Source: Chromobotia macracanthus
Taxonomy: Eukaryota; Chordata; Actinopteri; Cypriniformes; Botiidae
NCBI GenBank assembly: GCA_036877525.1
Contig: JAZGTH010000058.1
Coordinates: forward strand, 10,710,501 to 10,774,500
Length of the DNA: 64,000 nucleotides
Direction of reading: 5' to 3'
This document shows positions 53,701 to 64,000 of this stretch, piece after piece. The notes below the pieces were generated by a model. The model saw only the letters and a program-made list of their open reading frames with translations. It did not search any database and had not been told where the DNA came from. Numbering within the stretch: the stretch's first letter is position 1; the number at the start of each line of letters is the position of its first letter. The translations under genes and the position numbers were made by a program.

Positions 53701-55080
53701 CATGTACGTTTAAGCATTTAGCAGACGCTTTTATCAAAAGTGATTTACAAGGGGAGGAAAACAATAGAGCAATTTATTAAAGGGAGGCAATAATATGAAA
53801 AGAAGCTGTACAAACTTACAGAGTTACAAAGTCCCAATTCTTATAACCAAAAAACGTTAATACAGCATTTCAAAAACAGGACCTTTTGAATGTTTCTAGA
53901 AACATTCAAAATAACATTTAAACATTTATGTTACTTAATGGAAACGTTCTTACAACCTAAAATTGTTAGCTGCATAGGGGCCATAATGGAAACTTTCAGT
54001 GCCCATGGTCTAGACAGATATGGGCATAAATATTAAATCAGGCACAATTTGGTAACAACGTTTCTCTGTGTTCAACCACAGCGTGTTTTTATGACACCTT
54101 GCCCACATCTACCATAACTCTGTCAATAAAGGTTACAACTTGGAAAAAATGCTGCTGCTGTAAAGGTGTAAATAAATTGAAATGTGTTGCAATGGTAAGT
54201 CAGAAGTGAGGCACTCTGAGTAGTGAATCAGAAAGTTTCTCAGTAAATGTGTAGGAAATATTATAAAATATGACACTCTGAAACGTCCAAGACTGCTACA
54301 AATAAGACATTTTATTTTGGGATTTTGTTCTTGTTCTAAGGTTTACAGTAACAAATACTGCTGTCATCTCATTTTTCTGGCACCCTCCTACAATACATAA
54401 TACATCCCACAATAAGTTAAAACATTTGTGACAGTTTTATCTGTGTAAATAAATATCATTTCTAGAACACACCAGTCCCTGTAGTAGTTTTGCTCTGTTG
54501 AGCATGAGACCTGGATACTGTGATGATGTGTGACTTTTCTACAGAGCCGGGGATGATGGGTAAAACAAGTGGTTTCAGAATTGTGCAAGCCTCCTCCATC
54601 TGCTCTGTGAAACCACAAGCACATATATGTATGTGTAGCTTAGAGCACACGTCCTCCTGCGGGTACACATAATGAAGTGGCAGGGCCTTCTTGTTTCAGT
54701 TGTGTATAAGGTTCTTGTTTCAGTTATGTACCTATTTTTCTCTGAAATATCAGTCATAGAGCAGTACAGGAGAAACATTTTAAATAAACTAATGAAAGTT
54801 TTTATTCAAACAATACAGTTCACACTTTTTATTAAAACATTGTACTTGGATCTGGCTGAAACAAAACTAGTATATGTCATTAAATACTTAATATAACACC
54901 TACCGTAATATACCATTTATGAATGTTAGAATATTTCTGAACAGGAAGCTGGGTTTGTTTCATAGATCATATTTGACATCTGACCCCACCCTGGGGACTA
55001 CAGAGCAGTTGTGTTAAGGGTTATTTTCTGCCTGTGCTGAGAAAATGCATTAGATGCCATCACACTCATCCTGTATTAAC
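53701..55080. other. Intergenic, atp6v1a to tigit-like gene
   Basis: A SINE-tail fragment lies at 53713-53750 (TTTAGCAGACGCTTTTATC), and a MITE fragment at 53840-53975 ending ACCTAAAATTGTTAGCTGC. Otherwise AT-rich with no gene seen. Confidence 0.6.
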
Positions 55081-55088
55081 CTGACACC

Positions 55089-57048
55089 ATGAAGATCAGA
55101 CAGACCAGCCCGTCTTCTATGACTGAGCACCACTGGATCCATCTACTGATTTTCTTCATAACACTTCTAACAGGTAATTATGAGTGAGAGAGAGAGAGAG
55201 AGAGAGAATTAATGTTGAAAAGCACAAGAAGTGAAGATATTTTTATACATATTCTTCATTAGGTGTGTTGTGTTTTAAACTTGATTAACTCGTCATAAAA
55301 CACTTTCAGCTTTATAAAATGCTTTACAACGAACGTGAGGTTTGGTGTGATGAGAGTCCTGTTGATAAAAAAACTTCAACATCCACAGAATCTTTCTGTT
55401 TCACAAAAGGGTCTTTGTAGGGAAATAAGGTTCTTCAGACTATAAAATGGTAAGAAAGAAAAGTTTTTTAAAGGAACCTTAGACTGCTTCTATAGCATAT
55501 CTGTGAAGAACTTTTTAAGAACTTTTATTTTTAGGAGTGTAAACTGTCTAAATCATTCACACACAGAGTATACACTCACGTTTAAGTTATGTAGATCAGT
55601 AAGGCATCTTTATTTTTGTTGTCTTTTCTAGTGGTTTTAACAGACGAACATGTAATTCAAGCTCTGTTGGGTGGCAGGGCTTCTATACACTTTAGGGTTG
55701 TAGGAAACATGGAAGTTATCCAGATAGAATTGAACAGGTGTCCAGATCAGAAGGTTTTTGTGTTCAGCCCTATGTTTGGGCTCCATATCCTGGATAAGAG
55801 CTATAGTGGCCGTCTTACTGCAGAATCAAACCACAGCCTAATACTGGACAAATTACAAGAACGTGACTTTGGGACTTACTGCTTTAAACTCACAGCTTTC
55901 CCTAATGGAAGTCTGGAGGGAAAACTAAAGCTAGTGAGAGAGGCAACAACAAACGGTGAGAGTCTTCTCCACGTAACACTAAGCATAGTATTGGTTAGTA
56001 AGATTAAGTTGTTCGTTGTTGTAACAAATGACACTTCAGTGTAAAAATGATAAATAATATTTTGAGGGCTATTTACCATGTTGCCATACAATTTCATGTA
56101 TGCTGATACTGTAAATGTGTTACAGCACTTTTCTCAGTGGCAGCGCTGTTCTCAGTGGTGTTTACCACTTAGTTAACCTAAACTAAATAGTTCCTTAAAA
56201 TAACCAGGAAATGATGTTCCTTCAATATACACAAAGCACTCTTACTAAGCACTTAGTAAGATCCAAACATACATTTACAAGGAACTATGGGCAACATCAT
56301 ATAAAAAAGAAAGTGAATGAACTTTTAAGATGAATTTTTAAGTACTCATCATTGTTTTCCTGACAATGTTATGAGTTTAGGATGTTCAGATGTAGAGAGT
56401 AAAAATATCTAGAAATTAAAGTCTGGTTTTACAAGCTTTTTTTGCACTGTTAGGAAAAAATACAGGAAACTGCATTGAGGAAACTTGTACACAAATTGTA
56501 ACTTGTAAATGTAGGAAACGTGTACTCATGCACAAATGATGCATTGTGTTGATTTGCTCTCAGATCCATCTGATTCCTCCATCATGATGATTATCTTGAT
56601 TTGTGGTGCAGGTGTAGCACTGCTGTGTGGAATCATCAATGGAGTTGTTTGCTGTAAGGTAAGAACATCCTCCACATTCTGATGAGCATGTACAGAGAGT
56701 CTGTATACAGAATCTTATATTGTATACAGACTTGTATACAGAATTGTATATCAGAAAATTACCTACTTAGATCTAAAGAAATTTTTTACATCTGAGTTCC
56801 TTGGATGGGTAGGTGAATTAGTGAATTATCTTTTAGGCAGATGATTAATAATGTACTATAAACCATTTACACAAATGCTCAGATAAATGCTCACTATCTT
56901 TAAAATAAGTTCTCAAGTTTTGTGCAATGGTGCATGATGTCCTAAAGGTCTTTTTGTCCTGCAGAAAGGTCACCAGCAGCCCGACAGCACACCCACACAA
57001 AGAGAGGAAGAGGAGGAGCATGAGATCCAGTACATAAATGTTCTGTAA
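55089..57048 (+). CDS. tigit: TIGIT-like single-Ig inhibitory receptor
   Basis: Four coding exons join in phase: 55089-55173, 55632-55955, 56564-56658, 56965-57048. They give 195 residues: signal peptide (1-28, LLIFFITLLT), one IgV-like domain (29-136), a membrane span (about 143-165) and a short acidic tail. The Ig domain follows TIGIT through GLHI, RL.....SLIL..L and DFGTYCFKLTAFPNGSLEGKLKL, where AFPNG takes the place of the T(F/Y)PxG motif of the nectin/TIGIT family. Sequons are at Asn95 and Asn120. The tail ends HEIQYINVL, equivalent to the TIGIT tail motif YFNVL: Tyr191 fits an ITIM (I-x-Y-x-x-V) and a Grb2 site (Y-x-N). TIGIT restrains T and NK cells. Human TIGIT is near ATP6V1A at 3q13, which supports the call. 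The usual B-strand Cys is Phe49 and the F-strand Cys is shifted one place (Cys112). A poly(A) signal is at 57261. Confidence 0.75.
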
Positions 57049-57269
57049 CTTCAACACTGGAAATGTGTAATATTATCACCAGTTCTGCCCACACAGTATT
57101 CTACATATAATCAATGCATTTTTAAAAACATTCTTTGTGTTTTTGCTTTTTGTTTTATTTAAATGACTCCATTACTACATCAGGGTATTAGTATTTTATA
57201 TAGTTTAGTAAACTGTGAAAAAAACATAGAAAAATTGGTTCATTACAAAACAGTGTAAATAATAAATGT

Positions 57270-58670
57270 ATTTATTAATTTAATAACAACAAATCACAAA
57301 AAATGTGCTTATTATTTAGAAGAGACCCTGCAGATTGTAACAATCAAACGTTTCATACTTGATAAACTTATCAGCATGCATGTGATCTCGTTTTCACCCT
57401 TGTGAGAAAGCTATTATGCATGTTATTATTAAACTTTTGATCTGGTAACCTCAGTCCATTTCTGACTTTTTAATGATCTTTTGGGGTTAAAGAGCTCATG
57501 AAATGATAGTTTCTTTGTATCATTTGAAAAATTGTCTGAAACTGCTTTATCTTTCCATGATCATTCATTTTGATCTCTTTTAAATCTGTTGATTTGTCAG
57601 ATGAACCATGATGCACAGTAATCACAGTAATATACAGTCTCAGACAAACACCACCAATACTGAAACACATAAAGATACATTTACTGAGAGTTCCAAAGAC
57701 ACAAAATTCATTTTACACGATGCAAACAGAAAACATCCAGCGGTGTTTTTAGGCTCTATCCAAAAGTTATTGTTGCCACAGTTGGAAAATACATTAAAAT
57801 AATTGATTAAAACATTTCTGTGTTGTGTTGCATGCTATAAAATATTATTGGTTAACAGTTAACGGTTTAAGAAGAATGATTAAAATGAATAGATTTAGTA
57901 GTCTCATTTTTTATTCTCATTTATAGCAACTTATTTTAAAATGTAACTGTTAACGACTTTTGAACCTTTGATAATGAAACATCAAGCCTATCCAACGCCA
58001 AGAAGTCCTGTATCTGTGACATTTAATCATATACAAGGAGTCATACAAAACATAAACCAAATGTTTATGCTTCAAAATGCATAGTTGGGGAATTTTCTCT
58101 CTCGGTAGTCAACATGTTTTCACTTTGATTCCCATATTTCTGTCTGAGCATGTGGAAATTGTTTAGCATACACTATTTGATCAGCACAAACAAATGAAAT
58201 AAAAGTGAAAAGCAAACATGACAGAGCAGAGAACAGACATAAGCAACAGACTCTGAGGCTATAACCTTATAAACAATGAGCTGGTGGCATTATTCTGCAC
58301 GTCTGTCTCCAGCCACGCTTTCAAAAGCTGCTCTGTTGTAAACAATAAGAATCATTTCTCTTAATCTAGTTAGTGGAATGTAAGTATATTGATTTTGTTT
58401 AGGTTGGGGATTTTAGTGCATAACAAGCGCTCAGTTGCTATATACATTCATTTTTGGATTTTCTTCAGTGGAGAACTTTAGGAGGCCTATAACGCAAGTT
58501 ACGCAGCTGTTTGATATTTGCAAAACAGCGGACTTTCATAAGTGAAAACTTCACTTATGAATTAACTTGAACTGTAATTGTTTAAGAAACTCTTTTACTT
58601 ACAGTTTTAAAGACTTTGATTTCATTGCGTGTCATTGGCAAACGTGTTTCTCTTGTCTCGTCCCTCTTTA
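57270..58670. other. Intergenic, tigit to cathepsin gene
   Basis: AT-rich sequence without recognised genes or repeat families. The cathepsin leader exon and promoter are presumably in its right part (about 58300-58675) but cannot be placed. Confidence 0.55.
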
Positions 58671-58676
58671 AACAGG

Positions 58677-61018
58677 ATGATGTTGTTCGCATCAGTGCTT
58701 GTGTTATGTATGAGTGCAGTGTTCACTGCACCCAGTTCAGATCAGCAGCTGGACCACCACTGGCACCTTTGGAAGAGCTACCATGATAAACAATACCATG
58801 AGGTTTGTACGACACTGAATGGAGAAATGCACACTTACAGCATGCAAGTGAGGGTAACTGAATCTGTGTAGACAAACGTGTGATCTGTACTGTACTGACT
58901 CTGCAATGGCTTGAAGTAGAACTGGTCTGTCTTCAGAAAGAGGAGGGCTGGAGGAGAACGGTGTGGGAGAAGAACTTCAGAAAAATAGAGCTACACAACC
59001 TTGAGCATTCTGTGGGCAAACACACCTTCCGGTTGGGCATGAACCAGTTTGGTGACATGGTGAGATCTTTATCAAGATGATCATGGCATGATGAACCACT
59101 CAAGAGCTCCTCTGTCGCCTCCTGATATAGAATCTTTATGTGCTGCAGTAACATGGGACTCTTGTTGTACTTTTACTTTTATTTTCAACTTTTTATAGCA
59201 ATTTATGAAAGTCTCTTATCAAGCATTTTGATCTGGTTTCTTCATCTCAGACAAATGAAGAGTTTAAACAGACAGTAAATGGTTATAAGCAGAACACTCA
59301 CAGGAAGTCAAGCGGCTCATTGTTCATGGAGCCCAGCTTTTTTGAGGCTCCTCAACAGGTTGACTGGAGAGAGAAGGGCTACGTCACCCCTGTCAAAGAC
59401 CAGGTGAGAGCAAAACCATGTGAAACCCATGATTATTGTGTAACTGGCATTCTAATGCTAAATAGGAACCCAATTGCATTAGTTGGAATTATTTTGCCAT
59501 TAAAAGTTATGCTTGACTTAAAGGGATAGTTCATCTAAAAATGAAAATTATTCCATCATTTAGATCTTTCTAAGAAGATCTTTCTGAGTGTGAGTAAATG
59601 ATGGAATAATTATTCTTGGGTGAACTATCCTTTTAAAAGAGCCATGTGGTATACATGTAGTTTGTGCTTTAACCAGTGTTTTTAACAGAGGAGGTGTGGG
59701 TCCTGCTGGGCTTTCAGCTCTACAGGGGTCTTGGAGGGTCAGCTGTTTCGTAAAACTGGTAAGCTGGTATCATTGAGTGAGCAGAACTTGTTGGACTGTT
59801 CCAGGCCGGAGGGCAATGCAGGCTGTCATGGAGGCCACATGCACCGGGCCTTCCAGTATGTTCACGACAACAGTGGGCTTGATTCTGAGGAGGCGTATCC
59901 CTACCTTGCAAAGGTGAGTTTCAGTCCTGCTTCTGCTTGACTCATGATTTATGAATTTGAAGACTTAATTGTCCAACCATTAGAGAGAGTGTCTTGTGAT
60001 TTGTTCATGGTTCCTTTTAATAGTCTGATTTAAGGGGTTTGCTTCGACTTGCTTTGTTTATTGGTTTAAATGGTGAACTGGTTGAGCTGGAGTATATGCG
60101 ACACTCCAAGCGCATGCTGTATAACCAGACGAGTACTGAATGTGTATTGCAGTTTTAAATGATCTTCGTGGTTTCAGGATAATCAAGCCTGCCACTATAA
60201 CCCCAGTTACAGTGCTGTTAATGTCACTGGTTTCGTGGATATTCCCAGCGGTAGAGAACGTGTCCTCATGAAGGCTGTTGCTGCAGTGGGTCCAATATCC
60301 GTTGCTATAGATGCTGGTCATGATTCCTTTCAGTTCTACCAGTCCGGTGAGTAACTTTGCCATTGAGATCCATGGTTTGATCCTGCAGGTCCCCAGCTAA
60401 CAGGGAACATTCTCAGAATGTTGACTAGTGTTCTTTAAAATATCTCTAAAAGTTATCAAGAAAAACACTCTTGCAGTGACTTTAGTAGAATGTTATTTAA
60501 CATTATATCATATATCAAAAAAGTTATTCTTAAGTTTTAAGTGGGTTGTTTCAAAAATGTTAAAAAGTTTGAATAATGTTCTTAAAACCAAGCAATAAGG
60601 TAAACAACATCAAAAAAACATTCCTAGAATGTTCAAAATAACATTTTCAATGCTTTTGCTACTTCATGGAAATATTGGTCACAACTAACTTCTAAACCTA
60701 ATTTCAGGCATCTATTATGAGAAGGACTGCAGCAGTGAGGACCTTGATCACGAAGTCTTGGTAGTTGGTTACGGCTATGAGGGAGCTGATGTTGTAGGGA
60801 AGAGATATTGGATTGTGAAAAACAGGTGTGATCTTGCTTTATATTAACAATAAGCTAGTAATCTGACCGAATGCAGCCTCCTAACACTCTCTCTCTGTCT
60901 GAATGAATCATTATTTAGCTGGAATGAGAAATGGGGTGACAAAGGCTACATCCACATCGCTAGAGACCTAAAGAATCACTGTGGCATTGCGACAGCTGCC
61001 AGCTATCCCCTCATGTGA
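58677..61018 (+). CDS. Cathepsin L-like cysteine protease, divergent
   Basis: Seven coding exons join in phase: 58677-58802, 58937-59059, 59251-59403, 59689-59913, 60178-60346, 60708-60825, 60919-61018. They give 337 residues (human cathepsin L 333). There is a signal peptide (1-18), a propeptide with the ERFNIN-type helix (WRRTVWEKNFRKIELHN) and GMNQFGDM, then the papain-type domain from about residue 113. The triad is Cys140 (CGSCWAF), His280 (DHEVLVVGYG) and Asn304 (KNSWNEKWG); the oxyanion Gln is Gln134. It would act as an endolysosomal endopeptidase. Several positions nearly invariant in the family differ: Gly after Gln134 is Arg, Gly after His280 is Glu, Gly after the NSW of the Asn304 motif is Asn, and CNGGLM is CHGGHM. 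It is a diverged paralogue, intact in frame. Poly(A) candidate near 61922. Confidence 0.9.
59518..59640. mobile_element. Short fold-back MITE, AGTTCACCC family (cathepsin intron)
   Basis: CTTAAAGGGATAGTTCATC on the left mirrors GGGTGAACTATCCTTTTAA on the right, and GATGGAATAAT/ATTATTCCATC form inner arms. About 120 bases fold into one long hairpin with AAGATCTTTC repeats at its centre. It lies in intron 3 of the cathepsin gene. Confidence 0.85.
60391..60700 (-). mobile_element. MITE, CCCAGCTAACA family (cathepsin intron)
   Basis: It starts CCCCAGCTAACAGGGAACAT, continues with CTCTAAAAGTTATCAAG and CTTGCAGTGACTTTAGTAG, and ends near TCATGGAAATATTGGTCAC. It lies in intron 5, about 45 bases after the upstream donor. 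Confidence 0.8.
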
Positions 61019-62664
61019 TGCATGTTCACTGCATACTTTTAAACGCTGTTTTAATGTTGCCTTTTATATTGCTGTTTTAGTTATTAAATATTGCAAATGT
61101 TTGTGAATCTTCACATTGAATTAACTTTCTGTACTTAAAACTTTACAGTCATTTTGTGCTTGAGGCTGGCAGACTGCCTGCCTAATTCGTAGCCGGTTTC
61201 TTTTATGAAGGTTTTGATGGTTGTTAACTGATGAGTGCACTACATTTTCACCATTTTGTGTTAGTCACATTCTCACATTTTATTCTGAAGTTTTTAAACG
61301 TGGAGCTGTTTAACAGGCCTGGTCTGCTGAGAGCTCTTTCACCTGTACTGGATACATATATATATACGTATAAAGACTCAAACCTATTACACTTGTCTTG
61401 AGGTTGTGTACATACCTGTGAAAGATACGACTAAAACTCTCACACATGCTGTAGCTTTAAACTTGGTTTAATGTGACCATGATGATGCTTAACTGACGTG
61501 CTAAAGTTCACACAGTCAGTACAAAACTCTGGCAGACAGGAATTTGTCTTTAGTGGATTATTAACCTGTTATGTACATTAACATGTTTGCAGATTGCTTC
61601 TGGTTGGTCATTTATATAGATTAACCTCCACACGTATTTAAAGCTTTAAATGATGATGAATTGTGTTGAATATAATGTTGAATTGCTATTATTCTTAACC
61701 ATTATCTTTACACACAAGAAAAGAAATGTCATTCCTATGAAAGTGATGGTTTCCAGTCTGTCTGAATAGTGGTTTTAGGTCAGTCATTTTAACATTGTGA
61801 TTTCTGAACAATATATCATGCTTGCCTTTATGTTAACAATACATAAAATCACTGCGCTCGTAATTACTTTGTGCCTTTTTCATTTTTATTGACCTCATTT
61901 ACTAATATACATAAAGATATAAATAAAGGGTTCGCTGTGAATGAAAGCTCTCCGGGTTCACCTGTACTGGGTGTGAGTGTGTTACGTCATCAGTGAACCA
62001 GGTGTGAAAGCCGCTGATGACGTTTCTGGATCACAACTCAACTCATTAATGTGTTTTAATCTTTAAAATCATGTTATCATAATTGTGTTTCACGCGTTTT
62101 CGGGGCTAAATTAATTAGGGTAAATCGAGAAAGTCTTGTAAGAGGTTTGCTTTTATTTATTGCAGCAGTAACTTCAGATTTTCATCACAAGAAAGTGCAG
62201 AGATCAGGTTAGTAGCTCATAATATAATAAATCACCAAACCTTATCACGTTGGCTTCCTGTTAAAGATTAACTTATGAAATAAGTTGAAATAAGTGAAAT
62301 AGCTTGAGCTAAAAGGAGAAATTATATAGTATAGCACATTACACGAGCTGACATGAAAAACTTTATTATTTATACAGATACAGTCATGATATCCAAGCTA
62401 CAGAAGAAAGCATCAGAGGTTGATGTTACAGCGGTGAATTAAGGTACTGTACAATGCATGTCCACTACATATGCGTACACACACAATTCAATGGCTTTAA
62501 TGTGTCGTATTGTTAATAGTGCTAACACTATTAAATCTAATAGTGAGATTTAAAACTCGCTGTTTAGCTTGACTATGAAGTCTGAGCTGTAAATATGTTG
62601 AGTTGATATCAAATGTGACCTCCCGTAAAATTACAACCCACCTGTTCTCTCTACAACGTTATGT

Positions 62665-62740
62665 TCCGGTGTGGGGCGGGCTTTACAGATAAAGACCAAT
62701 CGGGCAGCGGCATCCCCAGTGTATTAACCAATCAGACGCA
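62665..62740. promoter_or_regulatory. Promoter-like block: GC box plus two CCAAT boxes
   Basis: GGGGCGGGC at about 62673 is followed by GACCAATCGG (62694) and AACCAATCAG (62726). The two CCAAT boxes share orientation and lie 32 bases apart, which is three helical turns and typical of NF-Y promoters. The gene it would serve is not visible and may lie beyond the window. Confidence 0.5.
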
Positions 62741-62817
62741 GGGGAATCGTGATCTCACGGGGAGTCGAAGTTTAGTGCATCGCCGGTCCACTGCTGTCGT
62801 AAATCGCTCTGGTTATA

Positions 62818-62895
62818 ATTTCAACCAGTTATAATTTCAACCAGTTATAATTTCAACCAGTTATAATTTCAACCAGTTATAATTTCAACCAGTAA
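62818..62895. repeat. 16-bp tandem repeat (AACCAGTTATAATTTC)
   Basis: About five near-perfect head-to-tail copies follow directly after the promoter-like block. Confidence 0.9.
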
Positions 62896-63084
62896 TTTTA
62901 ATACTACCTGAGCTGTAGGGATTGTACAATATAACGTCCTTTGCTTTAGAAATATACAGCAAAGGCTTCAAAACTGCTATTTTATGTTAATATGTTTTGG
63001 TAATTAAATACATTCTAAATCGTCACATTGACGACAGACAAATTAAGAAAAAAGCGTTTCAATAATTATATTACAAGAGAGCCC

Positions 63085-63086
63085 CT

Positions 63087-63146
<60 letters not shown>

Positions 63147-63148
63147 TT
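63085..63148. repeat. (TTTC)n microsatellite
   Basis: About 15 perfect TTTC (CTTT) units. Confidence 0.95.
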
Positions 63149-63609
63149 AATAGTTAAAATATCTATTTATCAAATATCTGTCTTTTTAGAAATAAAAGAC
63201 CCCAGAAGACATGTCTTGCAAGACATGAATATATTAAAATATTGCCTTGAATGTCTGGTACAGGATATTTCTGCTGGATATATCACACTGGCTATAATTC
63301 TGAAAGTCATGCTTCACTGTGACTATTCTATATTGTAAGAACATTAATATATTAATGGTATTAATAGTCGTACTTTTGTGATAGTATTTTATGCACATTC
63401 TCACTTTATAATCCAAATATCTTAAGTTCTGTGACATGACATCTGTTCTCAACCCCACATTTCATTTTTAAGTTAGAACAATATTTTCTTTCAATAGTAA
63501 TTAATTCTGATCATTATGTTGTCTAGTCTGAAGATAATAGACACATAATGTGTGCACACATGGTGTTGGTGTATTTAAAAAAATGCAACCCGCAGCTTTT
63601 TTGGTTAAT

Positions 63610-63760
63610 AATAAACAAAAATAAGTTATTGAGCAAGTATATGAAAGATCAGTGTTCAAAACAGTCTCCTTACAGTGTCACAACTGTACGCGTATAATAA
63701 TGCTTTTTCATTTAAGCTGTTGGGTCCGATTTCTTGGGAAATGTCAGCACATATACTGTG
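63610..63760 (+). repeat. Dispersed repeat shared with 20.9 and 37.9 kb
   Basis: AGTTATTGAGCAAGTATATG, CAGTGTTCAAAACAGTCTCC, TATAATAATGC and TTGGGTCCGATTTCTTGGGA match the other two copies in order. A reading frame running through it (63652-63927) is a product of the repeat. Confidence 0.6.
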
Positions 63761-64000
63761 GTGAGGAGTGTGTACACCACTGGATGGCAGTACATGAAAT
63801 GTGTTTGAGGCTCCACAGACTTCGGCCTGTAGGCCAGTGTAAGTTTTCACTCTTCACTGTGGAGCATCAAATGACTGGAATAAAGAAAAAACTCAACAGT
63901 GTGGTACAAAGAACACAAGCTGCCTGAGAAAATATTGACAGCAGCGTTACAGCCTGTGCATTTTGACTACACAGTAAATATGAAAACTCTGACCTGTGCT

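Larger units (their letters stand above)
61940..64000. other. Right-end region without recognised gene
   Basis: Contents: a 10-bp inverted repeat of CRE halves (61984-62023); a promoter-like NF-Y/GC-box block (62673-62732); five 16-bp tandem units (62818-62895); a (TTTC)n microsatellite (63085-63147); and a dispersed repeat (63610-63760) also at 20.9 and 37.9 kb. A short frame at 62390-62443 (MISKLQKKASEV) has splice-like flanks but no family match. Confidence 0.55.

Noticed and set aside
62390..62443. Micro-ORF MISKLQKKASEV between splice-like sites
   Set aside because: It is only 18 codons, with no match to a known first exon; it could be a leader exon but is not supportable.
63652..63927. 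Cysteine/histidine-containing frame resembling a small zinc finger
   Set aside because: The frame coincides with a dispersed repeat also found at 20.9 and 37.9 kb; Cys/His spacing is irregular.

Overview
This is nuclear DNA of a bony fish, most likely a cyprinid. The genes have many introns with GT/AG boundaries, the intergenic DNA is AT-rich and full of microsatellites, and several families of short palindromic DNA elements and tRNA-Ala-headed SINEs recur on both strands. The SoxB1 gene with an intron in its coding part is a sox19, a fish gene. I rebuilt every gene model by hand from splice sites and reading phase; there is no transcript evidence.

Layout. 2.2-8.0 kb (+): an intact 8-exon gene for a proline/arginine/serine-rich, probably nuclear protein I cannot name. 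11.5-13.9 kb (-): a four-membrane-span L6-family gene closest to tm4sf5/tm4sf4. 14-21 kb: repeats plus an orphan CpG island at 20.1-20.7 kb. 21.3-23.7 kb (-): sox19a. 24-28 kb: non-coding. 28.0-31.0 kb (-): an intron-containing but frameshifted and 5'-truncated eif4a1 pseudogene. 31.8-37.5 kb (-): senp3. 39.8-42.4 kb (-): plscr3-like phospholipid scramblase. 44.1-46.4 kb (-): phf23. 46.4-47.0 kb: GC-rich divergent promoter. 47.5-53.7 kb (+): atp6v1a, complete, 617 residues. 55.1-57.3 kb (+): a single-Ig membrane receptor that I assign to tigit. 58.7-61.9 kb (+): a divergent cathepsin L. 62-64 kb: a promoter-like block and repeats, no gene seen.

Context. sox19a (counterpart of SOX15), eif4a1, senp3, plscr3, phf23 and tm4sf5 correspond to genes of human 17p13. 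atp6v1a and tigit are neighbours at human 3q13. The window therefore joins two ancestral blocks, with the join between phf23 and atp6v1a. The decayed eif4a1 copy beside intact neighbours would fit a lineage with an extra genome duplication, such as carp or goldfish; that is inference.

Most worth a second look: the tigit-like receptor, whose Ig domain lacks both cysteines at their usual places and whose tail ends in a conserved Tyr-Ile-Asn-Val motif; the eif4a1 pseudogene; an 11-bp minisatellite in phf23 intron 1; the phf23/atp6v1a divergent promoter; a cathepsin L with altered glycines around its active site; and a MITE family sitting in several introns.
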